This document shows, in pieces, positions 48,447-56,053 of a stretch of DNA of 64,000 bases. A model generated the notes under the pieces. It was not told where the DNA came from. It saw only the letters and a program-made list of their open reading frames with translations, and ran no database searches. The translations under genes were made by a program, and so were the position numbers. The stretch is from Actinomadura violacea (GTDB lineage: Bacteria; Actinomycetota; Actinomycetes; Streptosporangiales; Streptosporangiaceae): contig NZ_JAGEPF010000004.1 of assembly GCF_017573465.1 (NCBI RefSeq), positions 124,001-188,000 on the forward strand, given 5' to 3'. Positions within the stretch are counted from its first letter, which is position 1. Every line of letters begins with the position of its first letter.

Positions 48447-49967
48447 TCACAGTTCGGCGGCGGGCCGGGCGGCGGACCCGGGCAGCAGGTCGGGGGCGTC
48501 GGCGTCGGTGGCCTGCCCGCCATGGAAGTACGGGGACCGGCGGACCCACTTCGCCCACGCGGCGGCGGCCAGCCCCGACCCCACCATCAGCGCGGGCATC
48601 GACAGCTCGAACCAGCCGTTGTCGGCGCGCAGCGCGAAGTGGTCGGTGGAGGTGGCGAAGTCCGCGCACAGCAGCGCGCCGAGGACGAACAGGGTCAGCG
48701 CGCCCGCGACCGGCAGCACCACCGCCCGCACGCCCTCCCGGAACGAGGTGCGCAGCAGCCCGCGGAACCGGACCGCGGCGGCCAGCGCCGTCAGCCCGTA
48801 GTACAGCGCGACGACGATCCCGATCGCGTTGACGGCGGCCTCGATGAGCGTGCTGACCTTGGGGATGACCAGCGCGAACCCGGCGACGAGCGCGGCGATG
48901 ACGCCGATCAGCACGGTCCCGGCGGCGGGCGTGCCGAACCGCGGGTGCACCCGCGTCCACACCGCCCCGAGCGTCCGGTCGCGGCCCATCGCGAACATGC
49001 CCCGGACGGTCGGGATGACGCCGGCCTGCAGCGACGCGACGGCGGAGAAGGTCAGCGCGATCAGCGGCAGGACGGCGAGGGGCTGGTGGGCGAGCCGCGC
49101 GCCGAAGTAGGTGAGGCCCTGCGCGCCGTGGTCGGCCATCTCGCCGGCCGACAGCACCCGCTGGAACGCGACCGAGCCGAGCAGGAACAGCGCGAGCATG
49201 GTGAACAGCGAGATGAGCCCGGCGCGGGACGCGTCGCGGTGGTCGCGGACCTCCTCGCTGACGCTGAACACCGCGTCGAACCCCCAGTAGGTGAAGACCG
49301 ACAGCACCATCCCCTGCGCGAGCGCGTGCAGGGACGGGAACCCGAACGGGTTGAACCATTCCAGGCTGAACGGGTGGTCGCCGACGACCAGGCCGTAGCC
49401 GCAGAAGCCGAGCAGCACCAGGTACTCGAACACCAGCAGCCAGCGCTGGAACCGCGCGGCGAGGTTCACGCCGGCGACGGCCGTCCCGGTCACCGCCACG
49501 AGCACCACCATCCCGAGCAGGGTGGCCTGCAGGTTGGAGTCGGGGTTCAGCGCCAGCCCGCCGATGCGGTGCAGGTGGGCCTCGCCGGCGAGCAGCATCA
49601 GCGCCGAGCCGGTGACCGTGGTGGTGTAGGCGAGGAAGACGATCGTGCCGACGATGTTGACCCAGCCGACGAGGAAGCCGAGCCACGGGCTGAGCACGCG
49701 CCCGACCCACACGTAGGCGTTGCCGGCGTTCGGCTCCACCCGGTTGAGCCGGGCGAACGCGCCGCCGATGCACAGCACCGGCAGGAACGCCAGCAGCGCC
49801 AGGATCGGCCCGTGCAGCCCGACGACGCCGACGATCACGCCGGTGCCGATGCCGATGCTGGTGGTGGCGGCGGTGCTGGACGCGGCGATGACGACGCCGT
49901 CGACGACGCCCAGCGACCGCTTCAGCGCAGGGCCGCCGGGCGGGGCGGGGGCAGGGGTGGGATGCAT
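48447..49967 (-). CDS. APC-family amino acid/amine permease
   Basis: 506 residues with about twelve membrane helices. The start of the APC fold reads SLGVVDGVVIAASSTAATTSIGIGTG, and FARLNRVEPNAGNAYVWVGRVLSPWLGFLVGW and VFTYWGFDAVFSVSEEVRDHRDASRAG are typical. It imports an amino acid or amine by cation symport or exchange. The ATG at 49967 is chosen by homology length. First gene of a two-gene leftward unit with the amidohydrolase, divergent from a TetR gene. Confidence 0.9.
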   Translation of the reverse strand: MHPTPAPAPPGGPALKRSLGVVDGVVIAASSTAATTSIGIGTGVIVGVVGLHGPILALLAFLPVLCIGGAFARLNRVEPNAGNAYVWVGRVLSPWLGFLVGWVNIVGTIVFLAYTTTVTGSALMLLAGEAHLHRIGGLALNPDSNLQATLLGMVVLVAVTGTAVAGVNLAARFQRWLLVFEYLVLLGFCGYGLVVGDHPFSLEWFNPFGFPSLHALAQGMVLSVFTYWGFDAVFSVSEEVRDHRDASRAGLISLFTMLALFLLGSVAFQRVLSAGEMADHGAQGLTYFGARLAHQPLAVLPLIALTFSAVASLQAGVIPTVRGMFAMGRDRTLGAVWTRVHPRFGTPAAGTVLIGVIAALVAGFALVIPKVSTLIEAAVNAIGIVVALYYGLTALAAAVRFRGLLRTSFREGVRAVVLPVAGALTLFVLGALLCADFATSTDHFALRADNGWFELSMPALMVGSGLAAAAWAKWVRRSPYFHGGQATDADAPDLLPGSAARPAAEL

Positions 49968-50037
49968 GGGCGACCGATCCGGGAGGGCGGGGACGCGATG
50001 ACCGGTTCGCCCTGGTTGGCGGCCGGTGGATCCATAT

Positions 50038-50065
50038 GAAATAGCGCGCCCGCTTCTGTGGTCAA
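50038..50065 (-). promoter_or_regulatory. Candidate promoter for the APC permease gene
   Basis: On the minus strand TTGACC (50060-50065) and TATTTC (50038-50043) are separated by 16 bp, about 70 bp upstream of the permease start. The region also serves the divergent TetR gene. Confidence 0.5.
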
Positions 50066-50118
50066 TGGTGTTGTCATAAGGTGGCGACCGTCCCGCCCGC
50101 GCGCCCCCGGGAGCCCCC

Positions 50119-50853
50119 ATGGACCGCACGACCCCGCAGCCCGATCGCGTCATCGCGCGCAAGCGCCGCCGCCGCCCCACCAAGTCCGGGGTCGTGCTGT
50201 CCCACGAGCTGATCGTCGGCACCGCGATCCGGCTGCTCGGCCAGGGCGGCGACGACGCGCTCACCGTCCGGCGGCTCGGCACCGCGCTCGGCGCCGACCC
50301 GTCCTCGATCTACCGGTACTTCCGCGACACCGACGACCTCGTCCTCGCGGTCGCCGACGAGCTGATCGGTCGCACCCTCGCCGGCACCCGCACCGCCGGC
50401 GGCTGGCGCGAGCAGCTGCGCCGCGTCGGCGAGCACCTGCACGCCACCTATGTGGCGCACCCGCAGGTCGCGCTGCTCGCCGCGTCCCGCGTCACCCGCC
50501 GCCCCAACGAGATCCGCGCCGTCGAGGCGGGCCTCGGCATCTTCCGCGAGGCCGGCTTCCCGCCCGCGCTCGCGGCCCGCCACTACCACCAGTTCGTCGA
50601 CCTCACACTCGGGTTCGCGGCGCTGGACGCGGCGGCGAACGCGCTGCCCGCCGAGGCCGCAGCCGCCGACCGCGCGGCGTGGACGGCCACCTACGCCCGG
50701 CTGGACCCGGACACCCACCCGCACATCAGCGCCTGCGCGAGCCCGCTGGCCGCGACGATGGTCACCAGCGCCTACCCCGGTGCGCTCGCCCTGTTCCTGG
50801 ACGGCCTGGAGGCCCGCCTCGCCGAGATCACGGCGCCTGGCACAGGTCGATGA
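50119..50853 (+). CDS. TetR-family transcriptional regulator
   Basis: 244 residues. A basic N-terminal arm (ARKRRRRPTKSG) leads to the HTH (GTAIRLLGQGGDDALTVRRLGTALGADPSSIYRYFRDTDDL) and a TetR ligand domain. Divergent from the APC permease/amidohydrolase unit, which it probably represses. Its 3' end overlaps the convergent MCE gene by 26 bp. Similar proteins respond to small amines or drugs, but the ligand here is unknown. Confidence 0.88.
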   Translation: MDRTTPQPDRVIARKRRRRPTKSGVVLSHELIVGTAIRLLGQGGDDALTVRRLGTALGADPSSIYRYFRDTDDLVLAVADELIGRTLAGTRTAGGWREQLRRVGEHLHATYVAHPQVALLAASRVTRRPNEIRAVEAGLGIFREAGFPPALAARHYHQFVDLTLGFAALDAAANALPAEAAAADRAAWTATYARLDPDTHPHISACASPLAATMVTSAYPGALALFLDGLEARLAEITAPGTGR

Positions 50854-51832
50854 ACGTCCTGCACAGGTCGAGGTTGAAGGTGTCCACTCCCCTGCCCAGC
50901 AGCGTGCCGTCCGGGCCCGGGACGCGGATCAGCCCGCCGAGCCCGCGGAACAGCTCGTCCAGCACGTCCATCAGCACCGGCAGCCGCCGGTTCTGCCACG
51001 CCAGCACCTGCACGACGTTCGCCGTCCCGTCGGCCATCCGCCCGAGGTCCGCGCCGTGGTCGCGGAGCGTCCCGCCGACCCGGTCCGACAGCTCGCCCGC
51101 CGCGTCCAGCAGCTGCGACACCTTGTCGGGACGCCCGTAGAGCACGGGCGCGAGCCGGTCGACGTCGCCGGCCGCGCCCGTGATCGCGCCGCCGCGCCCG
51201 GCGAGGGTCCCGGACACCCCGGTCACGTCGCCGATCAGCCGCCGGATCTCCGGCTCGCGCACGTGGACGGCGTCGGCGAGCGAGGCGCCGTCGACGATCG
51301 TCCGGTGCAGCGCGGGTCCCTCCCCGTCCAGCCCGGACGCCAGCGTCCGCATGATCGTCGCGACGTCGGACGGGTCGATCGCGGCGGTGAGGCCGTAGGC
51401 GCGGTCGGTGACACCCGTCAGCTCCCGCGGGTCCGAGGTGCGGGTGATCAGCGCGCCGTCGCGCAGCGCGGGCCCGGCGCCGAGGTCGAGGACCAGGTCC
51501 TTCGGCCCGAAGACCGACACCGGCTCGATCGCCGCCCGCGTGGTGGCGGGAACGGTGACACCGGCCCGCACCCGGATCCCCACGGCGACCCGGCCGTCCC
51601 GCCGCAGCCGGACGGTCTCGACGCGGCCGACCGCGATGCCGCGCACCTTCACGTCCGACCTGCCGGGATCGAGGCCCTCCCCCGCGGTCGAGAACACCGT
51701 GGTGTACCGGTGCACCCGCCCCGGCGACGGGCTCGCGGCCACCACCACGGCGGCGGCCGCGACCGCCAGCGCCGCGAGCCCGGCGACCGCGTACAGGAGG
51801 CGGCTGCGCGCGGACAGGTGCTCGTCGCTCAT
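50828..51832 (-). CDS. Orphan MCE (mammalian cell entry/MlaD) family protein
   Basis: 334 residues. One N-terminal membrane helix (about 12-34), then an MCE domain (RYTTVFSTAGEGLDPGRSDVKVRGIAVGRVETVRL). A long helical segment (about 130-290) and a short end containing two Cys (LDLCRTFIDLCQAP) follow. MCE proteins form hexameric lipid-transfer tubes and normally come in six-gene mce operons with two YrbE permeases. Here it stands alone. AGGGAC precedes the ATG. Lipid transfer is inferred from family. Confidence 0.86.
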   Translation of the reverse strand: MSDEHLSARSRLLYAVAGLAALAVAAAAVVVAASPSPGRVHRYTTVFSTAGEGLDPGRSDVKVRGIAVGRVETVRLRRDGRVAVGIRVRAGVTVPATTRAAIEPVSVFGPKDLVLDLGAGPALRDGALITRTSDPRELTGVTDRAYGLTAAIDPSDVATIMRTLASGLDGEGPALHRTIVDGASLADAVHVREPEIRRLIGDVTGVSGTLAGRGGAITGAAGDVDRLAPVLYGRPDKVSQLLDAAGELSDRVGGTLRDHGADLGRMADGTANVVQVLAWQNRRLPVLMDVLDELFRGLGGLIRVPGPDGTLLGRGVDTFNLDLCRTFIDLCQAP

Positions 51833-51983
51833 GGCGGGGTCCCTTCGCGAGGTCCCTGTGGGGCCGCCATTGCACCCGCGCGGGCCCGGGGCGGGCTATG
51901 CGCCCGGCGACGAAGCTTCGCGGCGGCGCTGTGCCCCGCCCCACAAAAGTACGCTCATGGAGCATTTGAACATGCGACAGAAA

Positions 51984-52011
51984 TTGACTCTTGTCTCATC
52001 CCGCGTACGCT
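51984..52011 (+). promoter_or_regulatory. Sigma-70-type promoter before the MpaB-family gene
   Basis: TTGACT (51984-51989) and TACGCT (52006-52011) are 16 bp apart, about 30 bp upstream of the ATG at 52043, with AGGAGG in between. The rest of the 210-bp upstream region shows only a short dyad GCTC-ATG-GAGC. Confidence 0.62.
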
Positions 52012-52042
52012 GGATGTAAGTGAACACTGGCCAGGAGGTGCG

Positions 52043-52993
52043 ATGCCCGCCCCAGCATCCGGCCCCACCGCCGCCGCTCCACCGCCCGCCCGCGCCGCCG
52101 CCACCGCGCCCCTCGACCCCGGCACCCTGCTCTGGCGGCACGCCGCCGACCTGCGCTCCCTGCTCCCCGGCGCCGCCGCCGGCCTGATGCAGCTGATGCA
52201 CCCCGGCATCGGCGCCGGCGTCACCGAGCACTCCGCGTTCTTCGACGCCCCCTTCGACCGCATCCACCGGTCCGTCCCGCAGATCTGGGCGACGATCCTC
52301 GCCCCCGACGGCGCCGCCCGCGCCCGCACCATCCGCGACCTGCACCGCGGCATCGGCGGCGTCGACGAGCGCGCCCGCCGCTACCACGCCCTCGAACCCG
52401 AGACGTTCTGGTGGGCGCACGCCACCTTCACCTGGGAGATCTTCAAGGCCGCCGAGCTGTTCCACCCCGGCACCCTCACCGCCGAGGACCATGAGCAGAT
52501 GTACGCCGAGACCGTCACCTGGTACGCCCGCTACGGCGTCAGCATGCGCCCCGTCCCCGCCGACTACGCCGCGTTCCAGTCCAAGTTCTGGCACATTTGC
52601 GCCGAACGCCTCGAACTCACCCCCGCCGCCGCGCGCGCCCTGGAGATCGCCAAGCACGGCTCGGACACCGTCACGCTGCTGCCCGTCGGCGGCCCCCGCC
52701 TCGACCGCGCCGGACGCCTCGTCGCCGAACGCCCGCTGCGCCTGATCACCTTCGGCTGCCTGCCCGCCATCGTCCGCGACCGCTTCGACATCCCGTGGAG
52801 CGCGCTCGACCAGGCGCAGTTCACCGCGCTCGCCGTCGCCAACCGGCAGGGCTACCGGATGGTCCCGAGCGGCATCAACCACTGGGCCCTGCGCAGCATG
52901 CTCCGCTACATCGGCGCCCACACCCGCGCCCAGCGGTACGTGTTCGCGGGCACGGCCCCGCCGCGCGACGGCCGATCCGCGCGCCACGCCTGA
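52043..52993 (+). CDS. Oxygenase MpaB family (DUF2236) protein
   Basis: 316 residues of the MpaB/latex-clearing-protein (DUF2236) family. It has AGLMQLMHPGIGAGVTEHS, the heme-region motif WWAHATFTWEIFKAAELF, and GYRMVPSGINHWALRSMLRYIG. The N-terminal 30 residues are Pro/Ala-rich. The family includes the oxygenase that cleaves a prenyl chain in mycophenolic acid synthesis and rubber oxygenase Lcp; most actinobacterial members are uncharacterised. Good promoter and AGGAGG. Substrate unknown. Confidence 0.88.
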   Translation: MPAPASGPTAAAPPPARAAATAPLDPGTLLWRHAADLRSLLPGAAAGLMQLMHPGIGAGVTEHSAFFDAPFDRIHRSVPQIWATILAPDGAARARTIRDLHRGIGGVDERARRYHALEPETFWWAHATFTWEIFKAAELFHPGTLTAEDHEQMYAETVTWYARYGVSMRPVPADYAAFQSKFWHICAERLELTPAAARALEIAKHGSDTVTLLPVGGPRLDRAGRLVAERPLRLITFGCLPAIVRDRFDIPWSALDQAQFTALAVANRQGYRMVPSGINHWALRSMLRYIGAHTRAQRYVFAGTAPPRDGRSARHA

Positions 52994-53054
52994 CGCCCGG
53001 CCCGCACCGGCTTCGGCGCGGCCCGGCCCGGCTTGGGTGCGGTCCGGACGCGGC

Positions 53055-54212
53055 TCAGTGGGCCGGGGCCGCGGCCGCGCGCTGGTCGCTCAACTCCTCG
53101 CACGCCGTGAGGACACGGTCCACGTCGCCATCGGTCAGACCGGCGTGCACCGAAAAGCGGAGCAGGGGCCGGGACGAGGGCACCCCCGGGAACAGCGCGG
53201 CACCGAAGACACCCCGGCCGACCAGCTCGTCCCGCAGCCGGACCGCGTCCGCCTCCGTGGCGATCTCCATCGCGATGATCTGCGTGTCGGCGCCGGCCGC
53301 CTCGAACCCGAGCGCCGCCAGCCCGCCGCGCAGCCGCCCCGCCGCCGCCCGGACCCGCTCCCGCCGCCAGCCGTCGGCCTCCACCAAGTCCAGCGCCGCC
53401 GCGAGCCCCGCCACCTCGCGCGCGGGCAGCGCCGGACCGGACGCGGCGGCCCCGAGCACGCCCGCGAACGCGGGGTGATCGCAGGCGATCAGGCCGGCGC
53501 GCGCGCAGAACGCCTTGCCGAGCCCGGCGGTGCGGAAGGCGACCCGGCCCGTCAGGCCCAGCTCGCCCACCAGGCCCTCGCCGCGCGGGCCGCGCACCCC
53601 GATGGCGTGCGACTCGTCCACGACCAGCAGGCACCCGTACTCCTCGGCGATCTCCACCAGGCCGCCGAGCGGGCCCACCGACCCGTCCGTGCCGTAGACG
53701 GCGTCGGCGCAGATCACGCCGGGCCCGCCCGCCTCGACACGGTGGCGCAGGTCGGCGAGGTCGTTGTGGTCGAAGCGGACCGCCACGGCGCCGGCCGCCC
53801 GCGCGCCCTCCCACAGCGACGGGTGCGCCATCGCGTCCAGATAGACGGGCGTGCCGGGACCGGCCGCAAGCCGGAGCGCGCCCGTCCCCGCGTCCCGGCC
53901 GGACGGGCACAGCACCCCGCGCCGCGCCCCGAGCCCCTGGGCGAAACGCTCGCCGAGCAGGGCCTGCGGGTGGTCCTCGGCGAGGTCCGGGCCGTGCGCG
54001 GACGCCGCCGGCGCGCCGCGGCGCCCGGCCCGCATCGCCCTTGTGACGCGCGGATGCTCGCCGATGGCCAGGTAGTCGCCGCAGGTCAGCACGATCGCGC
54101 GCGGCCCCGTCCTGGCCCGCGGCGCCGCTGCGGTCCGGTGCGCCCGGCGGCCGTCCGCGGATCCGCGCAGCAGCCTGATGCGTTCGCCCAGTCGCTGGTG
54201 GGCGCTGGTCAT
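53055..54212 (-). CDS. CqsA-like alpha-oxoamine synthase (alpha-hydroxyketone autoinducer synthase family)
   Basis: 385 residues, fold type I PLP enzyme of the AONS/KBL/CqsA group. It has GDYLAIGEHPRV, AHPSLWEGARAAGA, ICADAVYGTDGSVGPLGGLVEIAEEYG, DESHAIG (199-205) and the PLP lysine in FRTAGLGKAFCARAG (Lys233). The phrases TQIIAMEIATEADAVRLRDELVGRGVFG and WEGAR resemble Vibrio CqsA, which makes the autoinducer CAI-1 precursor from an acyl-CoA and an amino donor, more than BioF. It could make an alpha-aminoketone signal or building block. It has its own activator-type promoter and is divergent from a TIGR03086 protein. Substrates are inferred. Confidence 0.85.
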   Translation of the reverse strand: MTSAHQRLGERIRLLRGSADGRRAHRTAAAPRARTGPRAIVLTCGDYLAIGEHPRVTRAMRAGRRGAPAASAHGPDLAEDHPQALLGERFAQGLGARRGVLCPSGRDAGTGALRLAAGPGTPVYLDAMAHPSLWEGARAAGAVAVRFDHNDLADLRHRVEAGGPGVICADAVYGTDGSVGPLGGLVEIAEEYGCLLVVDESHAIGVRGPRGEGLVGELGLTGRVAFRTAGLGKAFCARAGLIACDHPAFAGVLGAAASGPALPAREVAGLAAALDLVEADGWRRERVRAAAGRLRGGLAALGFEAAGADTQIIAMEIATEADAVRLRDELVGRGVFGAALFPGVPSSRPLLRFSVHAGLTDGDVDRVLTACEELSDQRAAAAPAH

Positions 54213-54264
54213 CGGTCGTCACACTCCCCGGTCACGAGGCGGCCACGTAACGTAGTTCTCTCTA

Positions 54265-54313
54265 ATCATAGAGTGAAAGGAATCTATGGCGCGTACGAAA
54301 GGAAGCTATGGCG
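54265..54313 (-). promoter_or_regulatory. Activator-type promoter of the CqsA-like gene: two 17-bp direct repeats, 22-bp period, before a TATGAT -10
   Basis: GAAAGGAATCTATGGCG (54275-54291) and GAAAGGAAGCTATGGCG (54297-54313) differ at one base and are 22 bp apart, two helical turns. On the minus strand the nearer repeat ends 4 nt before TATGAT (54265-54270), and no -35 hexamer is present. Direct repeats replacing a -35 are typical of activator-dependent promoters such as those of SARP regulators. CTCTA-ATCA-TAGAG (54260-54273) overlaps the -10. Confidence 0.6.
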
Positions 54314-54352
54314 TGGACCAATTCGCGGGGCCGTTGGCGAGCGCTCCGCGAG

Positions 54353-54381
54353 TGGAACGAATGATTCCGTTCTGCTATACT
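54353..54381 (+). promoter_or_regulatory. Promoter for the TIGR03086 gene, leaderless type
   Basis: TATACT (54376-54381) lies 7 nt before the ATG, with no ribosome site, suggesting a leaderless message. TGGAAC (54353-54358) is 17 bp upstream as a weak -35. The inverted repeat GAACG/CGTTC (54355-54372) covers the core and may be an operator. Confidence 0.58.
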
Positions 54382-54388
54382 CGTCACC

Positions 54389-54979
54389 ATGAACGAGATC
54401 ACCGTCTCCGGCTGGAGCCTCCTCGACACCGCCCACGAGGCCCTGCGCTCCACCGTCCGCGGCATCACCACCGCCGACCTGGGCCGCCCCACCCCGTGCT
54501 CGGACTGGACGGTCACCCAGGTCCTCCAGCACGCGGCCGGGGACCAGCTCGCCTTCGCGGCCTCCATCACCGGTGGCCCCGGCCCCGACTTCAACCCCTT
54601 CGCCCCGTCCGGCACCCTCGACGGCGAGCCGATCGGCCTGCTCGAGCCGGCCCTCACCGCCTGCGCCGCCGCGTGGGCCACGGTGGACCGCGACGCCGCC
54701 GAGGCGCCGGTCCCCGTCCCGCCCGGCTCGCTCGCCCCCTGGCTCGGTGCCGGCGCCGCCGCCCTCGACGCCGCCGTGCACGCCTGGGACATCGCCGTCG
54801 CGACCGGCCAGGAGTCGCCGCTCACCGCCGGCCTCGCGCGGGAGCTGCACAAGGTCGCGACCGAGATCGTCGAGCCGCTGCGCCAGTTCGGCGCCTACGC
54901 CGCCGCGATCGACGCGCCCGGCGACGAGGTCGCGGACCTGCTGCACTACCTCGGCCGCGACCCCGCCTGGAAGGCCTGA
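54389..54979 (+). CDS. TIGR03086-family (maleylpyruvate-isomerase-like) metal-binding protein
   Basis: 196 residues of the DinB-like/mycothiol-dependent maleylpyruvate isomerase fold. Typical text is TPCSDWTVTQVLQHAAGDQLAF, with a His metal ligand, and DAAVHAWDIAVATGQ. Members bind a metal and mycothiol or have unknown roles. Divergent from the CqsA-like gene, with overlapping control regions. Likely leaderless. Confidence 0.87.
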   Translation: MNEITVSGWSLLDTAHEALRSTVRGITTADLGRPTPCSDWTVTQVLQHAAGDQLAFAASITGGPGPDFNPFAPSGTLDGEPIGLLEPALTACAAAWATVDRDAAEAPVPVPPGSLAPWLGAGAAALDAAVHAWDIAVATGQESPLTAGLARELHKVATEIVEPLRQFGAYAAAIDAPGDEVADLLHYLGRDPAWKA

Positions 54980-54987
54980 TCCCCGGC

Positions 54988-55022
54988 CGGGCCGGACGCC
55001 GCGATCCCGCGCGTCCGGCCCG
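54988..55022. terminator. Hairpin between convergent TIGR03086 and amidohydrolase genes
   Basis: 12-bp perfect stem (54988-54999 with 55011-55022) and 11-nt loop, starting 9 bp after the TIGR03086 stop. CCTTTACGTT follows on the plus strand as a weak T-rich tail. Confidence 0.68.
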
Positions 55023-55043
55023 ACGCCTTTACGTTGTAGATCA

Positions 55044-55853
55044 TTAGATCCGGAACACCGTGCGGGCGTTGCCGGACAGGAACGCCTCCGTGGCCGCCTC
55101 GTCCAGGCCCAGCTCGTCCAGGCCCTTCAGCGCCCGCTCCGGCGTGATCATGGGGAAGTTCGTGCCGAACATGACCTTGTGGCGCCGGTCCTGCGCCATG
55201 TACCGGACGAGCTCCGGCGGGTACCGGCGGACCGTGTACGCCGACGTGTCGACGTAGACGTTCGGATGCTTGCGGCACACCGCGACCATCTCCTCCGTCC
55301 ACGGGTACCCGACGTGGCCGCCGACGATGACCAGCTCCGGGAAGTCCAGCGCGACCTGGTCGACGTACGGGATCGGCCGCCCCGTCTCGCTCGGCCGCAG
55401 CGGGCCGGTGTGCCCGACCTGCGTGCAGAACGGGACCCCGAGCTCCACGCACTCGGCGAACAGCGGATAGAACCGCCGGTCCGTCGGCGGCAGCTCCCAC
55501 AGCCACGGCACCACCCGCAGGGCCTTGAACCCCAGCTCGTTCACGCACCGCCGCAGCTCCCGGACGGCCTCCATCGGCTTGCGCAGGTCCACCGACGCCA
55601 CGCCCGCCAGCCGGTCCGGCGCCTGCGCGACGAACGAGGCGACCTCGTCGTTGCTCACGAGCGCGCCCTCCGGGCCGTACCAGGCGCTGATCAGCCCGAC
55701 GTCCACCCCGCCGGCGTCCATCGCGCCGACCGTGACCGCGACCGGGACCTCCTCCTCCGGCGGCTTCTGCCCCGTCCACCGCCACAGCGAGTCCAGCATC
55801 TCGTGCTGCAGGAACCGGACCGTTCCATGCTGCATCCACGCATCGACGATCAT
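55044..55853 (-). CDS. Amidohydrolase-2 (ACMSD-like) family protein
   Basis: 269 residues of the ACMSD/amidohydrolase-2 TIM barrel. It has VGVASVDLRKPMEAV-type repeats, FKALRVVPWLWELPP, CTQVGHTGPLRPSE, VIVGGHVGYPW and KVMFGTNFPMI. The usual N-terminal His-X-His is changed (VDAWMQHG) and the canonical Asp of GTDYP is Asn (GTNFP), so metal binding differs from ACMSD. GGGGAG precedes the ATG at 55853. It may be a decarboxylase or hydrolase of a branch without a known substrate. Confidence 0.83.
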   Translation of the reverse strand: MIVDAWMQHGTVRFLQHEMLDSLWRWTGQKPPEEEVPVAVTVGAMDAGGVDVGLISAWYGPEGALVSNDEVASFVAQAPDRLAGVASVDLRKPMEAVRELRRCVNELGFKALRVVPWLWELPPTDRRFYPLFAECVELGVPFCTQVGHTGPLRPSETGRPIPYVDQVALDFPELVIVGGHVGYPWTEEMVAVCRKHPNVYVDTSAYTVRRYPPELVRYMAQDRRHKVMFGTNFPMITPERALKGLDELGLDEAATEAFLSGNARTVFRI

Positions 55854-56053
55854 TCCGTCTCCCCTTGACGAGCCGATTATGGTGCGCGGCCCGCGCCGGC
55901 GCACTGGTAGCCTCGGCCGCATGTCCAGCCCGGAGGCGAACAGACGCTGACCCCCGGCGCGCCCGGCCATGACGGCCGCCGCGCCGCGGTGCGGGCCGCC
56001 CTCCGACGCGATCGCGTCGCCACGAGGGCTCTTCCTTCACGCCGCCGCCGTCG

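Noticed and set aside
52994..53054. CCGCACC/GGTGCGG pairing between the MpaB and CqsA-like genes as a terminator
   Set aside because: The stem is 7 bp with a long loop in a repetitive GGCCCGG region and no T tract; too weak to call.
54286..55047. Open frame from ATG 54286 through the TIGR03086 gene
   Set aside because: It runs in another frame through a gene with a recognised family and becomes Arg/Pro-rich; only its ribosome-site-like start, part of the direct repeat, looks interesting.
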